NCBI RefSeq assembly: GCF_004769405.1
Contig: NZ_RQES01000012.1
Span: 372,001 to 436,000, forward strand
Length of the DNA: 64,000 nt
Direction of reading: 5' to 3'
Origin: Leptospira selangorensis
GTDB taxonomy: Bacteria; Spirochaetota; Leptospiria; Leptospirales; Leptospiraceae
Shown: piece by piece, positions 9,907 to 19,804 of the stretch
Position numbering within the stretch: the stretch's first letter is position 1
Layout of the letters: every line of letters starts with the position of its first letter
Position numbers and translations under genes: made by a program
The notes under the pieces: generated by a model
What the model saw: the letters and a program-made list of their open reading frames with translations, nothing else
Databases searched by the model: none
What the model was told of the DNA's origin: nothing

Positions 9907-11427
9907 ATGAAAATCAGATACTTTGTAATTTTAGTTTTATTCTCTCAAATATTCTGCACAAAAGATAAAGACAATTCCCAGGAACTACTTGCCACTGCAG
10001 TCATTGCAGATCTGGTTACAAGCCCATTTACAAGAATCACTCCGAAGCCCGGGACATTTACCACCCAGGTGGATCATGGAGCCACACCTTACACTTATAC
10101 GGCAACCTTTGATCCGAAATGTAGTGGGACAGAAGGAAATGTGAACTTCTACTTTTTCAGAAAAACTGTAGCGGCGAATAATAAAAAACTTCTAATCAAT
10201 TTTATGGGAGGAGGAGCTTGTTGGGACAATGCAAATTGTTTCGGAAGTAATACTGTCACTTATTTTAATCAATTGAATGTAATCCCGGATTTTGCATTAG
10301 ACCTTATATTCAAGGGAGTCATAGACCAATCCGTGGCTGAGAATCCGTTCAGAGATTATGATATTATATTCGTACCTTATTGTACTGGAGATCTGCATAT
10401 AGGAAGTAAGGACAAAACCTATACGAGCGGGACCATCAAACACCACGGTTATGATAATGTGATCTCTGTTCTAAAATTTATCCAAAATTCATATCCTCAA
10501 CTGGACAGAGTTTTCGTAACCGGCCAGAGTGCAGGAGGTTATGGAGCTATATTAAATTATCCGATTATTAGAGAAACCGTAACCACGATAGATTCAGGCG
10601 CTCAAGTAAGAATGTTATCTGATGCTTCCAACGCAGTTGTGCCTACTGCAGCTTATGCTTTAAGTAATCCGGCGTTTTTTCCATTATTAGAAAGTTCTTG
10701 GGGAGTAGAAACGAATGGGATCGGAAGTGGAACCGGTTTTTCTTCTTCTAATCTTCCAATTTGGGTGAATGGGATCAGTGCAAATTATACAACCGGCAGT
10801 TCACCTTCCATCAATGACTTCTTCAAAAAAGTGGCTACTGAATATCCGGGAGATGTTCTAGGGCAGTACACAGCATTATTCGATGGAAACCAAAGATTTT
10901 TTTATCATACGATGGGGCAGATCAATAAGATCAATAATTCAGCTTTGACTTATTCGAATGCGACCACTTCTGATCCTTACCAAGCCGGAAAATCATATTC
11001 CGTTATTTACGGAGATAGCGACGGAAGTTCGGTGCCGGATGGAAGTTCTTCCAGTTCCAATGATTATACTACTTGTGATTGGTCGAAACAGGCAGTTTCT
11101 AAAATGAAAGACTCGGCTACCAAAACCAACTATAGATATTATATCGGTCCTGGAGATATTCATACAATTACCACTTATAATGATATGTATTCTTTAAATA
11201 GTGGAGGAGTTAATTTTGCCACATGGCTGAATACTTTGGCAAATGGCGTAAGCCCTCCGGCAAACGTTCAGTGTAATGATTCTTCCGGATCTTGTGTGAA
11301 TACAAATCTGTTCAATAGCACGATCAATGGAAATTTAGGAAAAGCAACATCCGACGAGTCCTATTCATTGAATCCAAAACAAGACATATATACTACTTGC
11401 GGAGGAGCAGCGGGTATAGGTCTTTAA
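9907..11427 (+). CDS. Pectin-acetylesterase/Notum-like lipoprotein (second of tandem pair)
   Basis: Paralogue of the preceding gene, about 506 residues, with lipobox SQIFC. It shares KLLINFMGGGACW, PYCTGDLHIG, TGQSAGGYGAILNYP (nucleophile S208) and GDIHTITT. It is longer through Ser/Asp/Gly-rich insertions around residues 355-375. The ATG at 9907 is chosen because the lipoprotein signal begins there; a TTG seven codons earlier lies inside the upstream hairpin and is unlikely. The pair looks like a local duplication followed by divergence, both apparently catalytically intact, so the two may act on different substrates at the cell surface. Confidence 0.8.
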   Translation: MKIRYFVILVLFSQIFCTKDKDNSQELLATAVIADLVTSPFTRITPKPGTFTTQVDHGATPYTYTATFDPKCSGTEGNVNFYFFRKTVAANNKKLLINFMGGGACWDNANCFGSNTVTYFNQLNVIPDFALDLIFKGVIDQSVAENPFRDYDIIFVPYCTGDLHIGSKDKTYTSGTIKHHGYDNVISVLKFIQNSYPQLDRVFVTGQSAGGYGAILNYPIIRETVTTIDSGAQVRMLSDASNAVVPTAAYALSNPAFFPLLESSWGVETNGIGSGTGFSSSNLPIWVNGISANYTTGSSPSINDFFKKVATEYPGDVLGQYTALFDGNQRFFYHTMGQINKINNSALTYSNATTSDPYQAGKSYSVIYGDSDGSSVPDGSSSSSNDYTTCDWSKQAVSKMKDSATKTNYRYYIGPGDIHTITTYNDMYSLNSGGVNFATWLNTLANGVSPPANVQCNDSSGSCVNTNLFNSTINGNLGKATSDESYSLNPKQDIYTTCGGAAGIGL

Positions 11428-11431
11428 AATA

Positions 11432-11989
11432 TTATAAAGAAGAAATTCCTTCTTTAAAATTAACCCCGGATTGGTTTAGAATTTTCTCATATAGATCCTT
11501 TGTTTCCTGATCAAAACAAACAAAGATCAACTTTCTAGGGAATTGATCCTTATGATCCAAAACTGTTTGGATCGCAATAGGAGCGGCCAATTCTTTTGGA
11601 TAAGCATAAATTCCTGTACTAATGCTCGGAACTGCGATCGACTCAAATGCACGATCCGAAGACAATTGTAGAACATTCTTATAGCAGGTTTCTAACAGAG
11701 AAGCCTCTTGATAATCTCCCCCTTTCCAAACGGGACCCACCGCATGTATCACATACTTGGCAGGAAGTTGCCCTCCGGAAGTAAGAACACATTGGCCAGT
11801 AGGAAGACCATTCGGATATTTTTTGATCTTTAATATCCTAGATTCTTCCATGATTTTTGGTCCGCCCACCCTATGAATGGCACCATCTACACCTCCTCCT
11901 CCCGCCAGGGAAGAATTGGCAGCATTTACCACCGCATCCGTTTGAATGGACGTGATATCACCTTTCCAAACAAAAATTTCCATCGCCAT
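11432..11989 (-). CDS. Macrodomain protein (O-acetyl-ADP-ribose deacetylase-like)
   Basis: A 185-residue single macrodomain. Characteristic motifs are GDITSIQTDAVVNAANSSL, the GGGGVDGAIHRVGG loop, and the second loop VPSISTGIYAYP. Proteins of this type bind ADP-ribose and hydrolyse O-acetyl-ADP-ribose or remove ADP-ribose from proteins (MacroD/YmdB group). Two ATGs, at 11989 and 11983, are possible and neither has a strong ribosome binding site. It is convergent with the esterase gene, only 4 bp apart. No sirtuin or ADP-ribosyltransferase gene lies nearby. Confidence 0.9.
   Translation of the reverse strand: MAMEIFVWKGDITSIQTDAVVNAANSSLAGGGGVDGAIHRVGGPKIMEESRILKIKKYPNGLPTGQCVLTSGGQLPAKYVIHAVGPVWKGGDYQEASLLETCYKNVLQLSSDRAFESIAVPSISTGIYAYPKELAAPIAIQTVLDHKDQFPRKLIFVCFDQETKDLYEKILNQSGVNFKEGISSL
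11435..11456. terminator. AT-rich hairpin shared by two convergent genes
   Basis: TAAAGAAG and CTTCTTTA flank a 6-nt loop at the junction of the convergent esterase and macrodomain genes. The stem lies inside the last codons of the macrodomain gene; it is weak, so this is a tentative bidirectional terminator. Confidence 0.4.
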
Positions 11990-12459
11990 TTAAAGAGACC
12001 ATAAACAATCCTCTTGCAAGTAGAATTTGTATTTTATTTTCATAATTCGTTTAATAATAAGAAGATATATCTATAGTTTGGCGGAAGATCGGGCAAATAC
12101 AGCGGTTCAATATAATTTTAGAATAAAATAATGGTTATTTTATAAAAGAAAAAGAAGGTAAACTCCTACGGAGAGGAAAACGTGGGCGGTGATATTGCAA
12201 GTTAAACGGTTAGGCGAAGATTCGCCCATGCAAGCATATCCAGCACATGGACGCAAGTTCGCATATGCCCGCAAATTACCAAAGATATCCGTTGGTTCGC
12301 CCATCCTCCATACAATCCATTTCGATTGACAACTCTAATATTTTCTTTCTAGCCGTCTGCCCCCTCCTCTTCCTCTAAATTGTTGCAAGACTTCTCAAAA
12401 CAATTAACATGGATCGGAGCTCCTACAAATTAACAGAGTTCAAATTCGAGGGATAGGAA
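11990..12459. other. 470-bp intergenic region without recognisable gene
   Basis: No credible ORF or RNA gene is seen. The middle part (about 12180-12320) contains repeated TTCGCCCAT (near 12221 and 12297), a small hairpin GGCGAAGATTCGCC (12213-12226) and a GCATATGC palindrome, and it looks slightly richer in G and C than the flanks. It may be a decayed repeat or an unrecognised small RNA. It also serves as the upstream region of both flanking genes. Confidence 0.4.
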
Positions 12460-13089
12460 ATGGAAAAAGACTTTTGGTTAAGTAGATGGAAAGAAAACAA
12501 TATTCCTTTCCACGAAAGCGAAACAAACCCGCTTCTATTCAAATATTTCAAAGAACTTTCTTTGGCAAAAGATAGCCGTATTTTTATTCCATTATGCGGG
12601 AAAACATTGGATATAGCTTGGCTTCTTTCGAACGGATATAGAGTCGCTGGCGCAGAACTTGTCGAAATGGCAATCCAACAATTATTCCAAGAATTAGGAG
12701 TGGAACCTAAAATTTCTAAAATAGGCAAACTGATCCTATACAGCGCGCCGGGTATCGATATTTTCGTAGGAGATATATTCGATTTGTCTAAAGAAGTTTT
12801 AGGCCCTGTTGATGCCGTATATGATAGAGCCGCACTAGTGGCTCTCCCTCAAGAAACTAGAGTACGTTATTCTACACATTTAACTCAAATTACGAATAAT
12901 GCCCCTCAACTTCTGATCACATTCGAGTACGACCAAACTAAAATGGCAGGCCCTCCTTTTTCCATCTCGACGGAAGAAGTGAACTTACATTATAAAAACG
13001 TTTTTACTTTAAAAAATCTATTAAGTCAGGAAATGGTAGGTGGATTGAAAGGACATTCTGCAAAAGAGAATGTTTGGAAATTATCCTAA
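12460..13089 (+). CDS. Thiopurine S-methyltransferase-like SAM methyltransferase
   Basis: A 209-residue class I methyltransferase of the TPMT family, which in bacteria methylates thiols or selenium/tellurium compounds. The opening FWLSRWKENNIPFHESETNP is the family's substrate-side signature, and IFIPLCGKTLDIAWL with GYRVAGAEL is the SAM-binding motif I region. YDRAALVALPQETRVRY is a further TPMT hallmark. The ATG follows GAGGGATAGGAA. It is monocistronic, with a hairpin after the stop. The physiological substrate is not indicated by the neighbourhood. Confidence 0.88.
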   Translation: MEKDFWLSRWKENNIPFHESETNPLLFKYFKELSLAKDSRIFIPLCGKTLDIAWLLSNGYRVAGAELVEMAIQQLFQELGVEPKISKIGKLILYSAPGIDIFVGDIFDLSKEVLGPVDAVYDRAALVALPQETRVRYSTHLTQITNNAPQLLITFEYDQTKMAGPPFSISTEEVNLHYKNVFTLKNLLSQEMVGGLKGHSAKENVWKLS

Positions 13090-13099
13090 GAAAAGGTCA

Positions 13100-13125
13100 A
13101 TGCTCGTATATAAACATACGAGCAT
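13100..13125. terminator. Hairpin between convergent genes
   Basis: ATGCTCGTAT and ATACGAGCAT are a perfect 10-bp stem with a 6-nt loop, 11 bp after the methyltransferase stop and 15 bp before the stop of the convergent membrane protein gene. It lacks a long T-run, so termination efficiency is uncertain. Confidence 0.6.
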
Positions 13126-13140
13126 CTAAAAAATTTGCCC

Positions 13141-13536
13141 TTATTGGATTTCTTTTCGCCTAGACTGGGCGATTGTAAGAATGATAGGAAGTAATATCTC
13201 TGGAGTTAAATAACCGATCCAAAGTTCGGGAGGTTCAGGCAATCCCACGATTGAAATGGAAAGTATCCTTCCAAGAGCTGCAATAAAAATTCCCAAAGCA
13301 ACCAGATAAACTAAAGTCCTTTGGATACGAACAGTATAAGCCGCCCAAAAACAAATCAATCCCATCGATAAATAGATCCCTGCCATGAACCTATGTACAT
13401 TATCCAGCCTTGGGCTAACAGTAGGTTCCCCCAGATACATTTGTAAACTTCCGCCAAAAATTGCAATGGCCGCAGCTAAAAACAAACAGACTTGGACTAT
13501 ACGAGTACTAATTGATACGGATTGATTTGTTTGCAT
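13141..13536 (-). CDS. DUF4345-like four-helix membrane protein
   Basis: A small (about 131 residues) membrane protein with four predicted helices: VQVCLFLAAAIAIFGG, FMAGIYLSMGLICFWAAY, TLVYLVALGIFIAALGRI and LTPEILLPIILTIAQ. The pattern of P/DNVHRFMAGIYLSMG and ALGRILSI resembles the DUF4345 family of inner-membrane proteins of unknown function. The ATG at 13536 is preferred; a GTG three codons upstream is an alternative and neither has a strong ribosome binding site. It lies just downstream of the next minus-strand gene's promoter side, with no functional clue from context. Confidence 0.65.
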   Translation of the reverse strand: MQTNQSVSISTRIVQVCLFLAAAIAIFGGSLQMYLGEPTVSPRLDNVHRFMAGIYLSMGLICFWAAYTVRIQRTLVYLVALGIFIAALGRILSISIVGLPEPPELWIGYLTPEILLPIILTIAQSRRKEIQ

Positions 13537-13578
13537 AATTCTCACAATCGGATCGAATAAATCTCGATCCGTAAAGTG

Positions 13579-15078
13579 TTAAATTCCTTTTAATAATAGA
13601 TCGATTGTTTTGGAAAGAACCGCTCTAATATCATCCTTAGCATCTTCATCCGGAAGAACCTTATGGTTCCAGATCTTTAATCCGAATCTGATAAAGAAAT
13701 TATCCAAAAACTCCGTTTCTATATGGGTCTTCATAGTTGTTCTGGAAGAATCTCTGTCCCATCGTAGTACGATGCTCGTCCCTTTTCCATTATTCGCTTT
13801 TACTAAAGTTTCTGTGAACTCGTAGATAATGGACTGTAAATTTCCAGGAATGAATATATTGATCGCCCAAGAAGGTGCGAAATATCCGAAAGCACCACTC
13901 ACATCGAACTCTTCTATTTTGGTTAATTTTAAATTCAAAATACCCGAAGTAGCAGTGTTAGAAAATCTACCCAATAGCTGAACATCGTTGTTTTCGAGCA
14001 TTAAACCGTAGAGGTTCGCTTCTAAACTTGCTTTCACTACGAAAGGAAATTCCGAAAGAGAGTTAAGAGTAAAAGCTTCCTGAGGATAAAAATTTCCCTT
14101 TGTATCATAAGGAATAACTTTACCGTTTAATGTGAAAAACTTGAAGCGGATCTCTCTTGTTTTGGATTCGATCGCAAATTCCGCTAAAGATCTTCCGGAA
14201 ACATTAGTAATTCTTAACTTAATAAAACCTAAATATTTGATATCATCCAAATAATCGCCTAGATCCGGATAATCTCTCATCAAGGTTTGTTCAATATTTC
14301 CCTCGAATGCAAAAGCAGTAACTCCAGGGAGTTTTCCGTCTTGTTGGACCTTCAACAAGGAATCCAAACCGAAATAATAACCCATAAATTTCGCAAGAGC
14401 AGGGAATGATTCGGTAAAATCGTTGATCGCCTTTCTAGCTTCCGGGTCTTTAATTTTTTTGAAAGAAGTTGTCTCAGGAGCGTTGATAGATTTCAGATTA
14501 TTCGCATCTAAGAAATGTAATCCAGAATCCATAGCACTCAATCCATGTTTATGAGTGAATGGTCCCATATGAGTTAGAACATCCAGATTTCCCGAGTAGG
14601 AATTCCCACCATAAGTAGGATTCGGGTTATGTTTTAAAGCAAACTCAGCTGTAAAATCGCCGAAACTAGGGATTGGAACCTCTTTCATGCGGATGGTTTC
14701 AAGACTTACCTTATACCCGTCGTTAGCAAATCTTCCTCTATAGGTAACATAATGTTGTCCGTTTTCATCCTTATTCATGTATTCGGAATTAAACAGATTT
14801 TTTAATTCGAATCTTTCTAAGGAACGGTCCAGGTATTTATGAAAACCTTCCGCTCTTCCATCGTACTTGTTTTTGATGATTGCAGTTTTCAAAAATTGGA
14901 AGAACTGTCTGGAGATGTTTCTTCCATCCGGACCGATAGAATCCGGAATTTGTTTTAAAGAAAACGCTGCGGATAAGGACAGTGCGGATCCACTGATCGC
15001 AAATATTAGGATCAGTGAACGAACTAGCAGTTTCCCGGATTTTTTTTCTCTTTCTATTCTTTGTTTCAGAAGGCTCAT
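13579..15078 (-). CDS. Hypothetical exported protein, 499 residues
   Basis: I do not recognise this family. The N-terminus has a basic leader followed by one hydrophobic segment (about residues 19-40), consistent with a signal peptide or a single membrane anchor. The rest is hydrophilic with mixed alpha/beta character, including GRFANDGYKVSLETIRMKEVPIPSF-like beta-rich stretches, and no Cys-rich or catalytic motif stands out. The ATG is preceded by GGGAGAGG, a good ribosome binding site. It is probably an envelope protein conserved in Leptospira. It is followed by the small membrane protein gene 42 bp downstream on the same strand, so the two may be co-transcribed. Confidence 0.7.
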   Translation of the reverse strand: MSLLKQRIEREKKSGKLLVRSLILIFAISGSALSLSAAFSLKQIPDSIGPDGRNISRQFFQFLKTAIIKNKYDGRAEGFHKYLDRSLERFELKNLFNSEYMNKDENGQHYVTYRGRFANDGYKVSLETIRMKEVPIPSFGDFTAEFALKHNPNPTYGGNSYSGNLDVLTHMGPFTHKHGLSAMDSGLHFLDANNLKSINAPETTSFKKIKDPEARKAINDFTESFPALAKFMGYYFGLDSLLKVQQDGKLPGVTAFAFEGNIEQTLMRDYPDLGDYLDDIKYLGFIKLRITNVSGRSLAEFAIESKTREIRFKFFTLNGKVIPYDTKGNFYPQEAFTLNSLSEFPFVVKASLEANLYGLMLENNDVQLLGRFSNTATSGILNLKLTKIEEFDVSGAFGYFAPSWAINIFIPGNLQSIIYEFTETLVKANNGKGTSIVLRWDRDSSRTTMKTHIETEFLDNFFIRFGLKIWNHKVLPDEDAKDDIRAVLSKTIDLLLKGI

Positions 15079-15409
15079 TACCGCCTCTCCCTTTTTATAA
15101 CGTTCGTATTATATAAAGCCAGGGGGCTTGATCTCCGACATTAGTCGTCATTCCGTTACTGTCAAGTCTATAGCAATCGCTACAATGATCTAAACCGGGG
15201 TAAATCAGATAACTAACAGTTGTTTCATTACGGTAAATTCTATTTCGTATACTGAAATCGATTTTGTATAGAGGAAGAAGAAGGAACTATCCCCTAGGCT
15301 ATAAATTTTTCTGACCAAAATTCGATCTTCTCATTTAGTTGATGGAAGCGTTCTAATTTGCTCGATTTAAATTGCGTTCTATGTTACACTCCCCGGCCGG
15401 AGTGTTTTC
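15079..15409. other. 331-bp divergent intergenic region
   Basis: Upstream region of the 499-residue exported protein (minus) and the chemotaxis receptor (plus). No ORF, RNA gene or clear operator is seen; GGAGTG lies just before the receptor ATG. Confidence 0.4.
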
Positions 15410-17122
15410 ATGAAATGGTATTTACGACTAAGCTTAAAATCTAAACTTGCAATCTTGTTCTCTTCCGTATTAATTCCTTTTTTAATTATATTGGCGCTTT
15501 CTCTCATCAATTCCGCTTCTAGGATCAAGGATATAGAAAGTATCCGGAACGATAGATTAATTCCATTAAAACAGTTAAAAACAATCTCGGACCACTATGC
15601 AATTTCAATCGTAGACTGTGTTCATAAGACAAGAAGTGGAGCATTCACATACGAAGAAGGAATAACAAATTTAGACAAGGCGATGAAAGATATCAAGTCA
15701 GAATGGAATACATATCTCCAAACGTACTTGGTCCAGGAAGAAACTGTACTTATCGAAAAATTAAAACCCTTATTCGAAGAGGCGGACAAAAGTGTAGAAG
15801 AAGCAAGAGCTCTTATGGTCGCCAAAGACAAAGTAGGTTTAGGAGACTTTGCGGACAATAAGATGTATTCTAAGATAGATCCGGTAGCCGGGAATATCGA
15901 AAAGTTGATCTCGGTTCAACTTCTTATCTCCGAAAGGATTTACCAAAGAGCGGAGACAGAGTATGCATTTAGTCTCGCACTTTTTCTTTTTATCTCCGCG
16001 ATCACTCTTGCATATATATTGTATGCCTCCATTAAATTTTCAATCCGACTCGTAAAGGGATTGAATCGGGTAAGGAATTCGATTCGAGACGCTGATTTTA
16101 GTAATCCGATAGAAGTGGAAGAGGATATTTTAAATTTAGACGAACTTTACCTTCTATCCTTGGTATTCCGGAATTTTCAAAGTAAGGTAAAGGAGATGCT
16201 TTCATCTATCCTTACTTTCTCGGAATCCATCTTGGTAGCTGCGGAACAACTTTCTAAATCTAGCGAATATCTTTCTGAAAATGCGCAGACTGAATCGGCT
16301 TCGGTAGAACAAATTTCCGCTTCCGTCGAAGAGATCAGTGCAGGTATGGAACAGGTGACCACCAATGCAGAAGGTCAGTATAAGCTGATACTTTCCTTCT
16401 CCGGAGAAATGAAAGAGTTAGACGGTTTGATCACTCAGGTAGGAGATTCGGTGTCCGATTCCTTAGGAAAAATTTCGGATATGTATACCAAAACGGAAGC
16501 AGGTAAAAAAACGATGGGAAGCCTCTCCGAGAGTATGATAAAAATCGAATCAAGTTCGGGAGAAATGAGATCCATCACCGCTATCATCCAGGAGATTTCC
16601 GAAAAAGTAAACCTTCTCGCATTAAACGCTGCGATAGAAGCGGCAAGAGCAGGCGAACATGGAAAAGGATTTGCGGTAGTCGCAACCGAGATCACAAGAT
16701 TGGCGGAACAAACGGACCAAAGCACTAAAACGATCGAAAGTCTGATCCGCACGAGTAATCAGGAAATTGAATCAGGCAAAAACTTTGTGGATAGTTGTGT
16801 GAAAGTGTATGCGGAAATCCTGGAAGGTCTTTCTTTTATCAAACTTTCTTCTGATAATATCGTCTCCACAATGAAAGTCCAACAAGAGAAGAAGTCAACG
16901 ATCATCAGCGCTGTCAACGAAGTGGATTCTAAATCGGAAGAGATCCGAACCTCCGTTAAAGAGCAAAAGGTAGCAATATCCGAGACTGCAAATGCTGTTT
17001 CGAATATTTCAGTTACTGTACAGAATAGCGCTGCGAACTCGGAAGAGATCGCAGGAAGTGCAACCGGTCTTTTGAATATTGCAAAAAGTTTAAGAGATAC
17101 TATGAGCTTCTTAAAAGCTTAA
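15410..17122 (+). CDS. Methyl-accepting chemotaxis protein
   Basis: A 570-residue transmembrane chemoreceptor. TM1 spans about residues 12-32, followed by a periplasmic four-helix-bundle-like sensor (about 33-185) and TM2 (about 187-207). A HAMP-like segment follows and then the cytoplasmic signalling coiled coil. The hairpin tip with the CheA/CheW contact motif, [21 protein letters not shown] followed by [15 protein letters not shown], is highly conserved. No Cache or PAS fold is obvious in the sensor, so the ligand is unknown. No che genes are adjacent; it is an orphan receptor. Its stop overlaps the stop of the convergent membrane protein gene by a few bases. Confidence 0.93.
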   Translation: MKWYLRLSLKSKLAILFSSVLIPFLIILALSLINSASRIKDIESIRNDRLIPLKQLKTISDHYAISIVDCVHKTRSGAFTYEEGITNLDKAMKDIKSEWNTYLQTYLVQEETVLIEKLKPLFEEADKSVEEARALMVAKDKVGLGDFADNKMYSKIDPVAGNIEKLISVQLLISERIYQRAETEYAFSLALFLFISAITLAYILYASIKFSIRLVKGLNRVRNSIRDADFSNPIEVEEDILNLDELYLLSLVFRNFQSKVKEMLSSILTFSESILVAAEQLSKSSEYLSENAQTESASVEQISASVEEISAGMEQVTTNAEGQYKLILSFSGEMKELDGLITQVGDSVSDSLGKISDMYTKTEAGKKTMGSLSESMIKIESSSGEMRSITAIIQEISEKVNLLALNAAIEAARAGEHGKGFAVVATEITRLAEQTDQSTKTIESLIRTSNQEIESGKNFVDSCVKVYAEILEGLSFIKLSSDNIVSTMKVQQEKKSTIISAVNEVDSKSEEIRTSVKEQKVAISETANAVSNISVTVQNSAANSEEIAGSATGLLNIAKSLRDTMSFLKA

Positions 17123-17853
17123 ATGTTATCGGAACCTTCTGTGGTCTTCTTCTCCGTGCGAACCAAATAGTAAGTCGGATATTGTAAAAAAATATCCGAG
17201 GTAAGCATAAAGAAGAAGATCACGATCAGTAAGACCTGTCCGAATATAGAAACCATCATTTCTTCCGAATTGGAAATAAGAGAAACCAAAAGATCCGGAA
17301 CAAACATGATCACGAAAGGTGTCCATGCCGCGACTATATAGTCGGAACGTTTGACCGAGTTCGGTAATTCTTTCAATCCTTGGATCAAACTTAATTTTGC
17401 AAAGAGTACTGGCAGGATTAGATGCAGAACAAGCCCTAATACGAATGCGAATATCAGATAGAATCTAACGAATTCTGCAGGAAGAGGAGTGCTCGGTTCT
17501 GCACTCTGCTTTTTTAGAAACTCTTGTAATTGTGTTCCTAAAAACGGTTCTATCAATCTAGCAACAACCAAAAAGAAAAGTATCAGGAACAAAGCTAAAG
17601 TAAGTAAGAATATAAAGTATTTGGAAAACTCTATAGGCTTTTCCGGGTCCATTCCGGATCGGATCACAAATCCGTTTACCACATAAGTTCCGAATAATCC
17701 TAAGATGATCAGAACTCCGCCCAACGCAACTGCTCCTCCCGCTTGCATCGCAGGAATTGCACTAAATACTAATAAAAATAAAACGGATCGGACAAGTACG
17801 ATAAATCGTATTTGCCCTCTGGAAAGTACGTACTGTAAGTATTCTTTAAACAT
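17119..17853 (-). CDS. Polytopic membrane protein of unknown function
   Basis: A 244-residue protein with about six membrane helices (for example [56 protein letters not shown] and [16 protein letters not shown]). No transporter or enzyme signature is recognised; the helix arrangement is loosely reminiscent of Yip1-like bacterial membrane proteins. It ends in overlap with the chemoreceptor stop on the opposite strand and starts 66 bp after the alcohol dehydrogenase gene on its own strand, so it may be co-transcribed with that gene. Confidence 0.7.
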   Translation of the reverse strand: MFKEYLQYVLSRGQIRFIVLVRSVLFLLVFSAIPAMQAGGAVALGGVLIILGLFGTYVVNGFVIRSGMDPEKPIEFSKYFIFLLTLALFLILFFLVVARLIEPFLGTQLQEFLKKQSAEPSTPLPAEFVRFYLIFAFVLGLVLHLILPVLFAKLSLIQGLKELPNSVKRSDYIVAAWTPFVIMFVPDLLVSLISNSEEMMVSIFGQVLLIVIFFFMLTSDIFLQYPTYYLVRTEKKTTEGSDNI

Positions 17854-17919
17854 CAGCTATCTATCTGTTAGGATTTAAGAAGCGGATACGATAGCAAGCA
17901 AAGTTCGTTTCCGGGATAA

Positions 17920-18954
17920 TTAAGGAGAGATCACGAATCGGATCGGATTTCCTTTTCTGTCTTCCAGATCTTCCAAACTTTGGTTAATGTCCTCTAATTT
18001 TCTCACATCCGTAATCGATCTACTTAAGTTCAATTTTCCCTGCACATAAAGATCTATCAATTCAGGGATAGCCCTTCTGTCCGAACCGTAAGAACCGGCA
18101 ACAGTGATCTGTTTTTCAATGATGGAGAATGGGATAGAAAACTTTAAGGGCTCTCTTCCTATTCCAACTAGCACCATTCTTCCTCCAGGATTCATTGCAC
18201 GAAGTGACTCTTCTATATTTGTCATCCTTCCTGAAAAGTCTGCGAGAAGATCCACCCCCCCTTTGCAAATTTCTTTTAAGGTTTTACCCGGATTTTTGAT
18301 GTCTCTTAAATTTACTACTTCGTCTGCACCGTAAGCTCTAGCGTTTTCTAAGGCTCCGTTGTCCACATCCAAAGCAATTACTTTACCTTTGGTCAGAGCT
18401 CTTGCGATTACTACTCCGTGGATCCCAAGTCCACCACATCCGAAAACGGCAACATTATCTCCGTCTTGTATCTTTCCTCTGAACTTGATAGCATTATAAG
18501 GAGTAGAAACTGCATCGGCTAAGATCGCACCTTGTTCAAAAGGAACCGAGTCAGGCAGAGGATAAAGATAACGTTCTTCTACTATATTATATTCTGCGAA
18601 ACTACCTTCTCTATCAAAGCCGAATACTCCTATCTCTTTGCAAAGATTTTCTCTTCCTGCAAGGCAATGAGCACATACACCGCAGCTTGTTCCTGCAGCG
18701 ATCACCACTCTATCCCCTTTTTTGATACGAGTGACTTTTTCTCCTACTTCTTCCACTACACCCGAAGCTTCATGTCCGGGGATCTGAGGATAATGTTTAC
18801 ACTTTAAGGTTCCATGTAATACTAAATGTAGATCCGAACCGCAGATTCCGCAAGCTTTGATCCTTACCTTAGCTTGTTCTGGTCCAAGTTGAGGGATCGA
18901 AACCTCTTTGATGATCAAATTTCTTTTTCCGGATTCTAATACTGCGGCTTTCAT
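17920..18954 (-). CDS. Zinc-dependent alcohol dehydrogenase (MDR superfamily)
   Basis: A 344-residue medium-chain dehydrogenase. Catalytic zinc ligands are visible as C38 in ACGICGSD and the H61-E62 pair in PGHEASG. The structural zinc site is complete, with Cys 91, 94, 97 and 105. The Rossmann motif VAVFGCGGLGIHG marks the NAD(P)-binding domain. Family members oxidise primary or secondary alcohols, polyols or formaldehyde adducts; the sequence is closest in feel to threonine/sorbitol-dehydrogenase-type members, but the substrate cannot be fixed. It is divergent from the hotdog thioesterase gene. Confidence 0.93.
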   Translation of the reverse strand: MKAAVLESGKRNLIIKEVSIPQLGPEQAKVRIKACGICGSDLHLVLHGTLKCKHYPQIPGHEASGVVEEVGEKVTRIKKGDRVVIAAGTSCGVCAHCLAGRENLCKEIGVFGFDREGSFAEYNIVEERYLYPLPDSVPFEQGAILADAVSTPYNAIKFRGKIQDGDNVAVFGCGGLGIHGVVIARALTKGKVIALDVDNGALENARAYGADEVVNLRDIKNPGKTLKEICKGGVDLLADFSGRMTNIEESLRAMNPGGRMVLVGIGREPLKFSIPFSIIEKQITVAGSYGSDRRAIPELIDLYVQGKLNLSRSITDVRKLEDINQSLEDLEDRKGNPIRFVISP

Positions 18955-19149
18955 TATTCACTCCTCAACGGAAATGAGATTATAAACAGGCAGGAATCGG
19001 TCAAGGGATTTGAAGAAGTATTTTGGCCTTCTTCTTTTAAGTTCGGGAGCAAAACAAATACACTGTTCGTTACAGCCTTATCTCGAATTTCGTCCTTGTT
19101 AGGGATCTTTAAGATTTTTCCATGGTAGTTGAAAAGATAATATAAACAG

Positions 19150-19728
19150 ATGACTGCGGAAGACATTTATAAACATATCAAAGCCAGCCAAAATGGACAA
19201 GATTGGCATCATAAGAATTGTTTCGGTTGCGGACCTGAAAATAAAAGAGGCTTACATGCAAGCTTTCCTTTTCATGAACCGAGTGGAGAAGTCCGTTTTG
19301 CTTGGACCATAGAAAATGATTTTGAAGGAGCACCTGGTTATGCCCATGGAGGAGCGCTCGCTACTCTATTGGATGAAGCACAAGGTGTTTTATGTTTTCA
19401 TTTAGGTCATTTCGTAATGACCGATCAATTGTATATGCGTTATTATAAGGCATGTCCTTTAGGAGAGGAGTTAGAAGTCCGTTGTTGGGTCACCATGGTC
19501 AGACGCAGAAGACTTTACACGAAAGGAACCATACATCTGAAAAAGACGGGAGAACTTCTTCTTTCCTCTAAGGCTCGTTGGTATGATATGCCTGATCGAG
19601 TTTTTTCTAGAATGTTCCAAGGCACAGCATTTCCTGTGGATACCATCCTGAAAGTTTTAGAAGAGAACCAAAAACGAGGAAAAGAAATCAGGAAACGACT
19701 CAAAAAAGAGAAACTGAAATCCGAGTAA
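19150..19728 (+). CDS. Hotdog-fold thioesterase (4HBT/PaaI superfamily)
   Basis: A 192-residue protein with a single hotdog domain. NCFGCGPENKRGL at the start and GYAHGGALATLLDEAQG, the active-site helix with the acidic residue, are typical of the PaaI/THEM4-like 4HBT group that hydrolyses acyl-CoA thioesters. The C-terminal 40 residues form a basic helix (EENQKRGKEIRKRLKKEK), which might mediate membrane or protein contacts. The ATG at 19150 lies immediately downstream of an AT-rich leader with no strong ribosome binding site. It is followed by the MAPEG gene 76 bp downstream. Confidence 0.85.
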   Translation: MTAEDIYKHIKASQNGQDWHHKNCFGCGPENKRGLHASFPFHEPSGEVRFAWTIENDFEGAPGYAHGGALATLLDEAQGVLCFHLGHFVMTDQLYMRYYKACPLGEELEVRCWVTMVRRRRLYTKGTIHLKKTGELLLSSKARWYDMPDRVFSRMFQGTAFPVDTILKVLEENQKRGKEIRKRLKKEKLKSE

Positions 19729-19804
19729 GTTTATTTTTTGCTCGCATTAATCCGATTCAAGTTCGATCCTATGCTCCGTCAATCTTTGCATTTAGGAGTG
19801 TAGA

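Noticed and set aside
18954..19166. Minus-strand open frame of 70 codons in the ADH/thioesterase intergenic region
   Set aside because: No ribosome binding site or motif, overlaps the thioesterase start, and reads like promoter sequence.
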